Origin: Ceratothoa steindachneri
Lineage: Eukaryota; Arthropoda; Malacostraca; Isopoda; Cymothoidae
DNA length: 64,000 nt
Assembly: GCA_963969495.1 (NCBI GenBank)
Contig: OZ018318.1
Coordinates: 100,307,141 to 100,371,140, forward strand
Direction: 5' to 3'
A program made the translations under genes and the position numbers. The notes beneath the pieces were generated by a model, which worked only from the letters and a program-made list of their open reading frames with translations, searched no databases and was not told the DNA's origin. This document shows positions 1 through 10,986 of this stretch, piece by piece. How positions within the stretch are numbered: position 1 is the stretch's first letter; the number at the start of each line of letters is the position of its first letter.

Positions 1-3000
1 GCCTGGCGCTGCCTGGGACGTCTTATGTTTCAATATTAAAAACGGCACCCTCTTCTCTTATCCTCACCAGGCATATGAACAGGACTTCTTCTGTGCCCCC
101 CCCCCCCGCAATACAAAGGGTTCACACGCAGCCCCCTCCCTCCTGCGTGACCGCTTCCAGTAAAGCGAAACGGTCGCGCGCTTACACCGAGTCGTTGGAC
201 TCACATGAGGCTGAAACGCCTGAAGATCGTCGTGGGGCCGTTTTCGGCTATCCCCCGAAAGGAGGACAGCACAAAACGAGCTTCGGGATCTATTTACCCA
301 ACTAAGGCTGAACCTGGCGACTCGGAGACGAAAGAACCTCCCAAATCGGGCCTCACATCCCGCCTCCAAAGTCGCTCCGCCCACCAAAGGTTTTGAAGCA
401 AGTGAAGGAAAATACTTTCATATTGAGCCTAACCTCATCCGATAAGTCATCAAAGGCGACGGCGCCTATTTCGGTAGACAGTATCCAGAGTCCTGCGGTG
501 CGGACTCCGGACCGAATGTGACGAGCTGCCGAAGCTCGTATCCTTCTGGGGTATGAGGATTGTGCGATCCCACCACCACGGGATGGGAGCCCTGAAGGAG
601 GAGGATGCGCAATTTACACCCGACATGATGTCTGCGTTCATCTCTTTGCTATAAATATCTCTTTTCAGGCACTAGCTGTGCAGCTGCACCTCGATAGGAG
701 ATATACTTTTATTTCTGCGTACAATTCACCGTCAAGCGACCTCGACGCCAGGATTTCCGCCGCGTCTTAGGAAAGTTGCCGAGCCCGTTTCTCCGTGGAT
801 TTGAACGGTACACAACACTCCAGATGGGGGGGGGGAGACTTCACGATTAATCCCAAGGGTCAGGTTTTTTCTCATGAGTTTACGCATCACTGTCATAGAA
901 CCACCTCATTTTCCAGCCTCGATTTGTCCTTGTGAGACTTGAACCGGGCGCGGTGGTCCGTATTTCAGGAAAGGATTGATTTTTCTGTCCCAGTAGAAGA
1001 TTTTAGGTTGGTGGATGAGGTTATTGAGTTCTCCGCCATCTCATCGCCGTTGTCCTTATAATAATCCTAAAACTTATGTTTGTTTTGTACGCCGCCCGCT
1101 TCCTTAGTGTTCAGATGAGTGTGGGACCACTCTCGGATAGAAACGATATACCTACATACACTATAAGCGCAGCCCCAACGATTTCACTATCGTGAATTCC
1201 GTCGAGCTATTGCTAGGTTCACGTATTTTTCAAAGTCCGCCGTCGCTCTTCCTGGCCTGGCATGCGTGTCTTAACTTAGCGGGATGACCCCTATTGTAAT
1301 GGTGTGTGGGCGAATCAAAAGGGTTCAGGGCAAGTTCCCGCAGTCACCCATGTCGTTCTCCAGGAAAACAGTACTGCAATCTCGGACCCGAGTCCGTGGC
1401 GTAGTCTTTTGCGACCGCTCTCTCCACATTTTCGAGCCAAGATCCTGCTCCGCCAGCATTCAATGCATGTAGTGATGTCGTTGAAGGCCGCCGGCTGGAC
1501 TATGCCTCCAGAAGCCGAGAACCCTTAATAGCAGGTTTGCGTTGAGTGAATTGCGTTCCGTTCTCGCTTCGTGCGCGGACATCGCCCCTGGTCCGCATGA
1601 TGTCCCTTGTGGCATGGTTTGACACCTAGGTGAATGAGGCATGGCTTTTCTGTTAGATTTGTTCGACAGGATCTGGACAGAGGGTATCTTCCCAGATTCT
1701 TGGCGAATGGCTACTGTGCTTGCTTTTCGCAAACCGGGGAGATCACTCTACCCCCGCCGGTTTCCGCTACAATCTTTCTAACCTTCTGCATATGCAAGTT
1801 TATAGAGAAAATGGTAAATGTTAGATTACTTTTTTATATGGACAGCGGAGGCTACATGTCTTCCGCACAATGCGACTTACGCAAGTTTCACTCCACGGCG
1901 GATGCTCTGCTCCAACTGGAAATGACTTCTGCGAGGCCTTCTTTCATTGACAGCACTATAGCACGTATTTTTCGATCTGAAAAGGCATATGAGACCACGT
2001 GGCGATACAGTATCATGGAGACCCTCCATTCAATGGGAGAGAGGGTACGCCTCGCAATTTTTATCTATGAATTTCTGCGAGATCGCGACTTTGTTTCTCG
2101 TGGGAGAGCCCTTTCCGGCCTGACGGGGAGGAAGAGGGCGTCCCGCTGCGAAGTGTCCTCAGTGTTACACTCTTTTCCATTAGCATCAACGGTATTACAT
2201 CAGTGCTGCCGCAAGATGTCCTTGCTACGCTCTACGTGGACGACCTTTCGATCTATTTTGGTGCGGCCTAGATGCCAACTCTAGAGCGTCGACTCCAACA
2301 GGCATTGAACCGCATCTCTCGCTATGCCGAATCGCACAGGCTGCAGTTTTTTTTTTGGCCAAGATTAAGGTGGTGCACTTTTGCCGCCCTCTGCGGCTCT
2401 ATTCCGATCCGGACTTGTTCCTAAATGGGGTTCGCTGGAAGTGGTGGATTCGCATCGTTTCCTTAGTTTTATTTTCAGCCGACGCCTGACCTGGGAGCCT
2501 CATATTCATTGCCTTAAGGTCTTTCATACACGCTTCGTGGACATTGTTCGTTGCGTGACGTTCAGTAATTGGGCTGCTGATGGGGATACGGCCCTGCTCA
2601 TCCTTTTTCGTTGAAGTTTAACTTAGGCTGTGAGTTCTATGTATCTGCAGCGTGCATTGTATTTCCGAGGGTGGCTCTATCCACCCCGCCGGTCTACGTC
2701 TGGCGATCAGTGCCTTTTCCACGTCCTATCTAAAGAGCGTACTTGCCGATGCCGTGGAGGTGCCACTTGCTATGCGCTTGTACGCGTGGGCCTGATCGCT
2801 CTCACTGCATCCGCGGCCGACCTCGACGGTACTTGTGACTCTAGTCATACCCTAAGATCTTTGTGTTTAGGGCTAGGTAACTCCTTCTAGAGCACTACTT
2901 GTCACCTTTTGATAGGCTAGCTGCTGCCACTAGGCCGTGTGGCATACGCCTTCCGATTGCCCCACGAGTGCCACAAACCAAATCCTGCACCTGGCGTGGT

Positions 3001-3005
3001 AGGTA
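1..3005 (+). mobile_element. Family A I-like LINE, copy 1 (starts before the window)
   Basis: This copy begins at base 1 inside the element; the first bases match the stretch after the zinc knuckles near 54935 in copy G. In order it carries the ORF1 end, a serine/threonine-rich linker (about 120-210), endonuclease (about 595-1000), an RT-upstream linker and reverse transcriptase. No RNase H, C-terminal finger or 3' UTR follows; similarity stops near 3005. Frameshifts and stops are spread throughout, so it is an old, dead copy. The I-like assignment rests on domain order and on the RNase H seen in sister copies; it is inferred, not searched. Confidence 0.85.
595..3000 (+). pseudogene. ORF2 relic of family A: EEP endonuclease and reverse transcriptase
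   Basis: The endonuclease N-terminal half reads as GGCAIYTRHDV, then VQLHLDRRYTFIS near 670-715. The RT is recognisable in the 216-residue open stretch 1634-2284 (CKFIEKMVNV, FHSTADALLQLE, then YETTWRYSIMETLHSMG). The catalytic YVDD is intact at 2233-2244, but in a different frame from the upstream RT, showing a frameshift near 2110-2200. Thumb sequence continues past 2381 (SHRFLSFIFSRRLTWEPHI) and ends near 3000. In the family, EN nicks target DNA and RT copies the RNA from the nick; this copy cannot encode either. Confidence 0.8.
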
Positions 3006-3345
3006 GTACCGTTGGGAGCGTCGAATCTGGCTTAGTGACTGGCTTAAGAGTGGTTAGGGTCTCCACGCCTAACATGGGGTCATAAGAGTCACTTGGGTAC
3101 AGTTTCCTTGGAGCACCAACTCGTGATCAAGGGGTTCCATGGGCAGTCAAAGAAGGGGCCGACGAAAGAGTAGAAAGGGTGGATGGAAGGAAGAAGGCAG
3201 GGTGAAGGAGATTTTAGAGTAAGACTAGATAGGGGTTAGCGGAATAGTGGGGAGAGGCTAAGCTAGGGTCGGACGGGGCGCCGAGTCCTGCCATACGGCC
3301 ACATTGGAGCTTATGTTGTGCTATGCGGTCCGCACTTAAACAGTT
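3006..3345. other. GC-rich stretch without recognised content
   Basis: This follows directly on the end of LINE copy 1. It has no sustained ORF and no match to the family A RNase H or 3' UTR seen in other copies. It may be an unrelated repeat or flanking DNA. Nothing functional can be supported. Confidence 0.4.
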
Positions 3346-3573
3346 AGATGCAAATTTCGAATTCATATAAGTTAATTGCAATTACCTTTGTGCATTTGTT
3401 CGCATATACTAGGATACCTAATTATAGATGTAGCTACACATTAATAACTAAGGGTAATTTTTTGCATAGTTTTGCCACCCTTTTTAACTGTTTCCAGACT
3501 TATATCAGACTGTGGATTTACGGCTTAACATGGAATCCGAACCACGATTTACACTTCTACATCATGATATTTA

Positions 3574-3636
3574 CCCAGGGCCCAGGCATCTCCCATCCAA
3601 GTACTAACCGCACTTAACTTAGCTTAACTTCTGCGA
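3574..3636 (-). pseudogene. 5S rRNA-like fragment
   Basis: Read on the minus strand, the segment contains GAAGTTAAGC, then GGTTAGTACTTGGATGGG and GCCTGGG, the order of the 3' half of eukaryotic 5S rRNA. The 5' half is missing, and the stretch between the two blocks is altered relative to normal 5S. It is therefore a truncated 5S pseudogene or the head of a 5S-derived SINE. Which one cannot be decided from a single fragment. Confidence 0.6.
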
Positions 3637-3639
3637 ACG

Positions 3640-3995
3640 AAAGAGAGCGTGTAGATAAGGATAATGAGAATAAGTATTTATACACTTTCGTATTTTTTTG
3701 GCGAAGAAAATTTTATCTACACATGAAATATATTTGAAAATGAGAGATATAAGAATCTATTACTTACGAGTACATAGGAAATAATGAGCTGGATAGGTAC
3801 GTTTTGAGTCCATCGAAGTTATGAGTCGCTCAGACGTAGAAATTGTGAATATTTCCATCAAACGTGACAGAATTCGCGTTTAAAGTGAGATTTTGGTAAA
3901 ATGTTCACTAATTAATTTTCAAATTTTGGCGAATTTTGAAATGAAAACGAGGGCCACTTGAAAAGTCTTCGCGAGCCGCAGTTTGCCCACCTCTG
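3640..3995 (-). mobile_element. hAT-like transposon end (non-autonomous)
   Basis: On the minus strand, position 3995 starts CAGAGGTGGGCAAACTGCGG, followed by an AT-rich body. This is the terminal signature of a widespread hAT group. The adjoining 8 bases outside the end (3996-4003, gtttaaac) are a candidate hAT-length target duplication. I did not find the opposite terminus, so the left boundary is only a guess. No transposase is visible. Confidence 0.5.
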
Positions 3996-4003
3996 GTTTA
4001 AAC

Positions 4004-4331
4004 ACTCGCTTAGACTTACGCTACCATCAGAACAATCAAATACTATGCGTAGGGGAGTTGTTGGGGAATCTTTTCATACTCCGTGATCTGCTAAATAGTG
4101 AATTTTATCGCCCTCTATATGAGGAGTACTCGGCTTTACTTCTCCGATGTATCCCTTCTCAAGTTGCTCTTGAAAAATGATAACCCTACAACGAATCTAC
4201 CATCCCTGATTTCCGCAGAGGATTTGAAATCTTGGCAAATCCTTTCCTCTGCAGCAGACAAAGTTTTAGGAATAAGTCCTAAGAAATTGCATTAGATTTG
4301 TTTTTCTCCTTGAATGAGGAAAGACAGAATT
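4004..4331. other. Unassigned AT-rich stretch
   Basis: Two overlapping open frames of 65 codons occur on + (3983-4180 and 4098-4295). They show no recognisable motif, no splice-site context and no family resemblance. I see nothing supportable here. Confidence 0.4.
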
Positions 4332-4382
4332 GACATCTCATACAGCCAAACTTACGGACATCTCATACAGTCAAACTTACGG
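4332..4382. repeat. 25-26 bp tandem duplication
   Basis: The unit gacatctcatacagccaaac plus cttacg (4332-4356) is repeated at 4357-4382 with one base change. It abuts the left arm of the inverted repeat that starts at 4381. Confidence 0.8.
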
Positions 4383-4546
4383 CCGTATGCTAAAACAAAT
4401 GTGAAATGCACATTTGAGCCAAAAAAAATCTTCTTTTTTTAAGTATTTTACATTTTAGCCTTTTGCATATAATAAATTTAGAAATAATTGTGAAACTACA
4501 CTAAATCTGATAAAAGTGCATTTCACATTTTTCTTAGCATATGGCC
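4381..4546. repeat. Foldback element with 31-bp arms
   Basis: The left arm 4381-4411 (starts ggccgtatgctaa, ends gtgaaatgcac) pairs with the right arm 4516-4546, with 3 mismatches in 31 bases. The 104-base AT-rich centre has no ORF. The form fits a MITE or foldback element. No other copy is seen in the window. Confidence 0.65.
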
Positions 4547-5077
4547 ATTAGATTCACACTCGTTTTTATACTGATTCGATCTTAAATAATTTCAACCATT
4601 TAGTTTAATTTAGTTTATCGGAACGGGAAAGATATTTAGGGCATGCATAAACCTTATGGTGGTTACTATACAGTGCCAAGGGGCAGGAGTTAGGGTATTT
4701 TATAGTAACCTTATTCTATTTGGAGGCTTGCAGATATATTTTCCTCCGTAGCCGTAAATATAGATATTTGTTTCAACTCGGAAATTTATTGGGGGGTTTT
4801 TTCACCTCCTCACTATCCATATCTCTGCTATAACTGATTTTTTTTTCAAGGCCTCTCGGAAGAGACTCGACTGCCACTAGTCACATTCATTTTTAAGCAA
4901 CCTATTGATTTAATCTTGTAAAGCAGAGGGCAATTTACGCATCAATATTGTAATAGTGAAAACCCTAAAGCATTAATATCATCTAAACCAAGAGGTTTGA
5001 GGCTATCAAATGACTCTCATGAGGCCCTAAAATCCAAGAGGGATTTAGAATTACATTTTGGTTCGTCTAAGTCAGTA

Positions 5078-5086
<9 letters not shown>
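4547..5086. other. Unassigned AT-rich stretch
   Basis: AT-rich DNA with short homopolymers and no ORF with recognisable content. No promoter, RNA or repeat can be supported. Confidence 0.4.

Positions 5087-5161
<75 letters not shown>
5087..5161. repeat. (TA)n microsatellite
   Basis: Uninterrupted TA dinucleotides for about 70 bases. It is one of nine comparable arrays in the window, several of which abut repeat boundaries. Confidence 0.95.
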
Positions 5162-5162
<1 letters not shown>

Positions 5163-5209
5163 GCTTGAATGATTTGCCGTTTATCAGTGTACATTCGTTT
5201 TATCACTTC

Positions 5210-5462
5210 TTAGGGTTCGTTATAATGATCACCAGAAATGGTAAACCTATCAATTAGGCGCAATGCCTCTCTTCTTGATTGCCTCTGATAAGCAAACTTT
5301 TGAGAATTGGAAATACCAATGTTACGCGTGGAGGCCTCCATGACTTCGTTTTCCAATTCATTTTCGTCAATTTCTTTTAATATTAGCTTATCTAGAGAAA
5401 TAATTTTATCGAAGTGAAACTTTAATTCCTCTATTTGGGAAAGTGGGTACTCAAAGCCCTAT
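5210..5462 (-). pseudogene. Possible BEL/Pao-type gag N-terminal fragment
   Basis: A frame with no ATG is open on the minus strand from an in-frame stop just before 5462 to a stop at 5210-5212. It reads EELKFHFDKIISLDKLILKE, then IDENELENEVMEAS. An acidic helical segment with paired leucines and an ELE-E-E block is typical of the N-terminus of BEL/Pao gag proteins. No nucleocapsid, protease, RT or LTR is visible nearby. The assignment is by pattern recall only and could be wrong; a generic coiled coil is the alternative. Confidence 0.35.
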
Positions 5463-5497
5463 AAGTCCCTCCGATTTTAACCAAATTCATCTTGGAT

Positions 5498-5767
5498 TTA
5501 GAATTCTCGGGTCTGGGCACCAATTATGAAGAAATTAGGGTAATATTCCACATACACAAACTCAACAAGGAAAAGGGTGCAAAGGGAGATCAATAAAACC
5601 TTAAAATCAATAATATATTTACAAACCTCAATGAAATTGGCGTACACCTTATATTTACTAACCGAAATTCTACAGGTGAACAACTCTACAATAGAAGGCG
5701 ATTTCTTACAAATATATCTTTGTAAAAAATGCGCAAATGTTATGTAGTGCTTATCAATGATATACAC
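5498..5767 (-). other. 89-codon ORF, not recognised
   Basis: The product is hydrophobic and cysteine-containing, with aliphatic stretches around residues 50-70 that could be membrane-spanning. It lies just upstream (minus strand) of the gag-like fragment at 5210-5462 but in no clear frame continuity. Codon usage is AT-driven, as in the surrounding non-coding DNA, so chance is the simplest explanation. Confidence 0.15.
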
Positions 5768-6965
5768 TATATAGCGCTTTCAGTGATTAAAGCGTGCAAA
5801 TTTCTAATTATGACATGACGAAAAATAGATTGCCAACCATCTTGTCATTGATACCTTCTTTTGAACGAGCTAAACAATGTTTGGGTTAGGGGGAGTGTCA
5901 GGTAGGTTATTTTTTTAAGTTTTTCTTTAGCTTAGATTATTATTATTATTTTTTTTTTTGGGGGGGGGGGTAAGTTGTCAGTTTTTCTGTGCTGTTTTTC
6001 GTTCGGAAAGGAACCAAACAAGAAGCCTATTCTGGACTTGCATTCTCGCGTGAATATTATGGTCGTTTCGTAGTTAATTGATTATTGTCAAATGCACGGC
6101 CTAATCCGAAAAGAACATATTTACGAACGGTGAAGGAGTAAGGTTGAATTAGATCTAACGGGAATGGAGTTGCCAGAGAAATTTGAAGATTCGAAGGCCA
6201 AAAAAAAGGAAATGTAACTGGGCGGGATATTTTTTTTTAACTTAACATTTAACGTGTTTAAATAACCTACTACCCCCTAACCTTCGCAGGTAATATGTAT
6301 TTCTTGAATTGGTGCAATGAAACTTTTATCCCTGAACATTATGACGTCTTATCACTGGCAAATAATAGCTAGTTTTATGTATTAGAAAAATACTATTTTC
6401 AAGTGCTAATAGCTCGAAAAATAGTGCTTTGCGCGGCGAATACATAGTAAAAGACAATTCAAACAGGCCTATAGAATATATTGAAAGTAAATTCATACTC
6501 TACTCACTTCGTGTATACCTTATATGTACACATAACACCAGATTTACATTTATCTAAGCGCCTGAGTATTGAGGATCCATCCTTAACAACGACATTCAGC
6601 CTATGTTAGGTCTCATTATTTAGATTGAGTTTTTTCGAGTCATTAACTAGGGGTCAAAACTTAGGATTTAATTTTTCAATAAGTAATAATAATTGATAAT
6701 AAGAGTAAGATAAAAAAAAATAAAGTAAAAATGCTACTTAAGATTGAATTTGGTTAAGATAATATTGGTTAGGTTAGTTTCAAATAAACTAGCCTAACAT
6801 AACTGACCTAACCTATGTGGCAGGATCTATTTGGTTTGCGTGGATTTTAAAATTTCTGCCTTCATATTTCTCTTATTTTACCCCATGGATACTTTTTTGT
6901 TAGTTTGTGTATTTTTTGTTATTTAATAAATGTTATTTTACTGATTATTTTTTAAATATACCCAA
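5768..6965. other. Unassigned AT-rich stretch
   Basis: This holds a poly-T/poly-G run at about 5935-5970 and a short imperfect inverted motif around 6763-6810 (ggttaggttagttt and its partner). No coding or RNA gene can be supported. Confidence 0.4.
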
Positions 6966-7090
6966 AAGTTTCTTGGGGTCATCAACTATGATATTTTTGG
7001 GAAGGGGAGGGGGTCATCTTCTAGGATTGAAATTTCTTGGGGGTCATTAATTAAGAATGGTATTCTTGGGGGTCCTTGTCTAGGATTGAT
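6966..7090. repeat. Degenerate short tandem repeat
   Basis: Roughly 40-50 base units built around ttcttgggggtcat and taggattga recur about three times. Spacing and sequence have drifted. It has no ORF. Confidence 0.5.
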
Positions 7091-7577
7091 CCAGTATTTA
7101 CAACACGGTATCAACTATGAACGCAAAATCGTTTAAATTTGGAAACGTGAGCAAAGTAAAAAACCAAAGGGACTAAATAGAATTACATAAACAAGACAAA
7201 CGACCGACCATATGGAAATAAAAGCCCTAATACCTGGAGAAAAGATACACATTTGAACGAGAGCCTCTCGAACGGTTCCTTTCACGTCCCGTCGTAAGAG
7301 GGAACTGTGACTGTTAGTTCGTCCTAACGAAACCCAAGATAGTTAAATGCATAAATTTACGACACTCCCAATAATACATAAATAAAATGCCACATCTCCC
7401 TATGGTAAAGACAAGGGAGACGGGGAAGACGTAAAAAGGCCTTTATTGCATTTCGAAAAGCTTGGAAACTTGTGGAATACCCAATCGAATGAATCTCCCA
7501 TAAGCATAATAATAACCTGGATTTCTTGTATGGTATTATCCAAGGCCATGGAGAATTCCTAAAGTGTCGTTTATTGA
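7091..7577. other. Unassigned stretch
   Basis: AT-rich DNA without a recognised ORF or repeat structure. I see nothing supportable. Confidence 0.4.
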
Positions 7578-7838
7578 TTAACGAAAAGCTTGAGAGAAGA
7601 GGTGTGTCTTTGAGGCACGTCTGGACTTATCACTGGAAGGGGATGGGTGTATCGCAGCAGGCAGCTCATTCCACATTCTCGAGACAAAGATAGAGACAGC
7701 ACGATCACCTACGCAGGCCACACGACTCCGATGAACATTCAATAGGAGGGTCGGGCCAAATCGTAGGATTCTGACGGGCTGAGAAATGATTAGTGAGGAA
7801 GAGAGGCTGGAAGGAGCTGCGCCAGTAGTATAAAGCAA
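7578..7838 (-). pseudogene. C-terminal tail of a CR1/L2-type LINE reverse transcriptase
   Basis: The 86-codon minus-strand frame ends with VSIFVSRMWNELPAAI, then KTHLFSQAF. This is the very conserved tail of CR1/L2/Daphne-type RT proteins (hydrophobic residue, W, N, LP, then K-KTHLF). The preceding block up to about 8220 on the same strand is probably the decayed thumb but is too degraded to align by eye. The element is 5'-truncated and inactive. Confidence 0.65.
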
Positions 7839-8236
7839 AAATTAACAACTGACACCACATCAAGTCCTAGAGGCCGGGCATCGTGCCTCACCAGGCAGGA
7901 GATTTTCAAAGAATCTTTCTAACATGACCCCAGACCCCCAGGACCTGATTCAGTGTCGGTTGTAAATTTTTGCTCTATACTAACCGCGCCATTTCTCTCG
8001 AATTTCACCCAAGGTCTCCAAGGTATTATATGAAAGAATACCTTAAATGTGATTCTGTATCGAATGGAATGGAGAGCCAGTGCAGTTCGCGAAGCAGAGG
8101 TGTTGCAGGAGAGAAACGTCCAGGTAGAGAAGAACAAATGACTCCAAAGATTCGGACCAGTTGAAGGGGTGGAAGACTGTGATCGAGCGTGAAGGGACGC
8201 TGCTACACTCAAAACTGACAAAAATTGGAAGGAAAC

Positions 8237-8885
8237 CTAAATGATCACCGACTGATATTCGTAACATTGTAAAGAATGTTAAAGTTAACTGACGTTACAC
8301 TAAGCAGTAGATATTTCAAGGTATGGCTGCATCTGGATTTAATGTTTCGGATGCGACTATAAAGAGATTCCTACACAAAAATAATCACAACGGCTAACGG
8401 GCTAGAATTCTTTCTAGCCCGTTAGCCGTGGTGGTCATTTTGGAGTAGGAGTCTCGTAAAACTCTGGTTACCGCGAGGCTCGAGTTTACAAAGAGGCTCG
8501 TTTACCGTGATAAAACATTTTGGAAGAAAGTATTATGGAACGACAAAAGAAAAATAGGACTATTTACCTTCAATTATAGATGAGATGTTTGACGGAAATC
8601 TGGTGAAACACTTCTTCCACGCAACACTAGACAAATCGTAAAACAAGGGCACAATGAAGAATGATTGTTTGAGTATTTAGAACGAAAATCAGCAGGAAAA
8701 CAGAAGTTGGGTAGGTATTATTACTTTCAGCGGACCAAAGCAAATGGTTTGAAGTTTACAAAATTAATGCTTTAAAATGGCCACCCCAGAGCCTCTACCG
8801 GAACCCCATAGAAAAATATGTGACTGGAATTAAAAAAAACCGCATCCAACAGAAATCCAACGTATAAGAGCGAATCGTGGTTGTA
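8237..8885 (+). pseudogene. Tc1-like transposase relic
   Basis: The first segment reads DIRNIVKNVKVN, then FNVSDATIKRFLHKNN, matching the second helix-turn-helix of Tc1 transposases. Next come RLEFTKRLVYRDKTFWKKV and LWND, the block holding the first catalytic Asp. Near 8775 the final motif survives as WPPQSLYRNPIEK, where family members have SPDLNPIE, so the Asp of that motif is lost. The central catalytic part is missing or unreadable. The second domain is interrupted by the hairpin at 8390-8429. It is one of at least four independent Tc1-type relics here. Confidence 0.75.
8390..8429. repeat. Perfect 17-bp inverted repeat inside the Tc1 relic
   Basis: acggctaacgggctaga (8390-8406) is followed by a 6-base loop and its exact complement (8413-8429). 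The GC-rich arms contrast with the AT-rich host sequence. Confidence 0.9.
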
Positions 8886-9017
8886 ATGTAATGTAGACAA
8901 TTTTGACAGATTCAATTGCCACCAAAGAACAATACAAAAAAAAATCATTTATTTTCCAATTTTTGTTCTATGTTCAATTTTATTGTTGCTGAAATAAAGT
9001 TCTTCAAATCATTCGTA

Positions 9018-9125
9018 TACAAGAGGAGCGACTTCGCCACTCCTTACAGGAGGAGCTTGCGCTTTGCAGGCAGACCTTTGGTCTGTGACCTACGGCCTAT
9101 CTGGCTCTACCAACGGGGTTTTGAT
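9018..9125 (+). repeat. Fragment resembling the head of repeat P
   Basis: gcgacttcgccactcc and gaggagcttgcgctt match, in order, the head blocks of repeat P at 35400 and 44098. Short hairpins follow (agacctttggtct). The AT-rich repeat P body does not follow. A related hairpin-rich head without a body may lie at 60385-60480. Confidence 0.45.
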
Positions 9126-9299
9126 CTAAATAAAAAAAAATTAAAGGTTTCCAGTACCAACCTACCCACGTGCCACATCCATCTTCACTTCGGCAACCAT
9201 GGAGCGCCACCTAACTCTCGTTTCTTGTTAGCTGAAACAGCTCTGCAAGCTTAAGATATCCCCCTGTCACTCTCGTCACACCGTACATAAAATTCTCTC

Positions 9300-10085
9300 T
9301 CTGTCATCCTCTTGCTCTTCCTCTCTCCACCATTCCGTTCAACACCACGGCCTCCATCTTATTCCTCCTAATCACATGTCCAAGAAATCTCATTTGTAGT
9401 CTTCTTATTGCTGTCATCATTTCCCTATCCACTCCCATCTGCCTTAGCACGTCCACATTAGTTCGTCCTGCTGTCTGTGGTATCTTTAGAATTCTCCTCC
9501 ATAACCACATTTCAGCTGCTTCCAACTTTCCTTGCACCTTCCTGATCACCATCCAAGTTTCACATCCATATAACAATGTTGACCACACGAGTTTTTGCTG
9601 CCCGCTTTGTAATTCCCGTAGACAACTTTCGATTTGTCAGATGCATTCTTGTAAATAGACTCTTTGCAATGTTATTTCTCGTTCTAATTTCCCTTTCATA
9701 TCTGCAGTCTTCTGTTATCAAACTCCCTAGATACGAAAATATGTCCACCTACTCTATTCTTCTTCCTCTTGCCTTTATTCTTAGTCTGGGTGTATTCGTC
9801 TTAGATGCCACCAAAACTTTGGACCTGTCCATATTGACCTTCAACCCTTTCTCCTCGCTCGCCATCACTGTCACATCCAACAAATGTTGCAACTTCTCTG
9901 CGAAGTCACAGTGTCATCTGCGTATCTAATATTAGTGATGTTGTAACCTCCTATTTTGAGTCCTCCAAGCCCTTGCAGCTCCCTTAATATCATCTCCCCA
10001 TATAGGCTAAACAGATCAAGGGACATAACACATCCCTGACGTACTATGTTTTCTCTTCCTGTATTCTAACTGCAGCTTTCTGTTT
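9300..10085 (-). pseudogene. RTE-like LINE reverse transcriptase relic
   Basis: From 10085 downwards on minus: VRQGCVMSLDLFSLYGEMIL, then the catalytic YADD at 9924-9913, then the palm/thumb block FSYLGSLITEDCRYEREIRT. The C-terminal block follows as LLYGCETWMVIRKVQGKLEA and QMRFLGHVIRR, ending near 9304. These blocks are the hallmark of endonuclease-RT proteins of RTE and related clades. At least two frameshifts separate the blocks. The endonuclease and the N-terminal RT motifs are absent. Exact clade is by memory of motif style and should be treated as provisional. Confidence 0.75.
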
Positions 10086-10089
10086 CCAG

Positions 10090-10546
10090 TACATATCACT
10101 AACTATAATTTAAGAAGGGGATTTTTTTGAGCATTTGAATAATAATTTCATCTTAGTTTGGTTATGACATGTTTTTTTATCAAAGTTATTTCTAATATTT
10201 CTTTTATAATATCAAAAAACAAAATAGAGAAGTTCAGAAATTTATAAAAGTATCGAAATTTTGTGATTTTTTTAAAACCTGAAGAATAAGAAATGGTGAA
10301 GTTCCGAAAATTTATTTTTATATATCTTCTGCTATAACTATATTTTAGCAACGTGATATTTTGAAACAGGGAAAATTTAGTTTAGAGTTCCTTTTTAAAA
10401 TTATTATAATGCGCGAAGTTCAGAAAATTTATAAAAAATTAACCATAATTTAACTATGGCTGCTTTTTTTTTAGATTTAAAATTTTAATCTCAGGCGCGA
10501 AGCGCAAACTCCCCCCGTAGAGAGGAGTGGCGAAGCCATTGTCTGG
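10090..10546 (-). repeat. Repeat P, copy 1
   Basis: This is the reverse complement of the repeats at 35394-35764 and 44093-44417. It ends (minus strand) with the block complementary to taatttaagaagggg and starts with the head ggcttcgccactcctctc. The body is AT-rich with no ORF of note. Unlike the other two copies it is not flanked by long TA arrays. Confidence 0.75.
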
Positions 10547-10986
10547 TATTAATATATTTTTAATAAAATTACAATAATATACGAGTCACAATTAAACTAA
10601 GAGAATTTAAAAAAAAATTAAAACTCTTCCCAAAAATTGCTTTCCTAAAATATAGTTTGTTTCCTAAAATAATTGCTATCTAGAAGCAGCCGCGGCACCC
10701 GACTATAATATAATTTACGTATAAATACTTAATTACGTGGAAAGCACTTCAAATTTAACCACGATTGACATTTAACCTAAATAAGGCAAAATACTTTCAA
10801 GGGTCGTTAGATTTTATTTTTACAAATGTTTGAGATTTTAAAAATGATTTCTTAGTCGCTCCCGCGGCAGCCTTAGAGGCTCTCGTGGCACCTAGGTTAA
10901 AAAACACTGGACTCCAGACTCTCATCTTTACTTTTTGCATGATTTAGTTTCTAGTAGCAAATATTAATCCGCATTCATCTTTGCAG
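10547..10986. other. Unassigned stretch before an exon-like segment
   Basis: AT-rich DNA, ending in a polypyrimidine-rich acceptor-like run (attcatctttgcag) at 10973-10986. Nothing else is supportable. Confidence 0.4.

Noticed and set aside
6763..6815. Telomere-like TTAGG units
   Set aside because: Only two or three imperfect units within a short inverted motif; no array.
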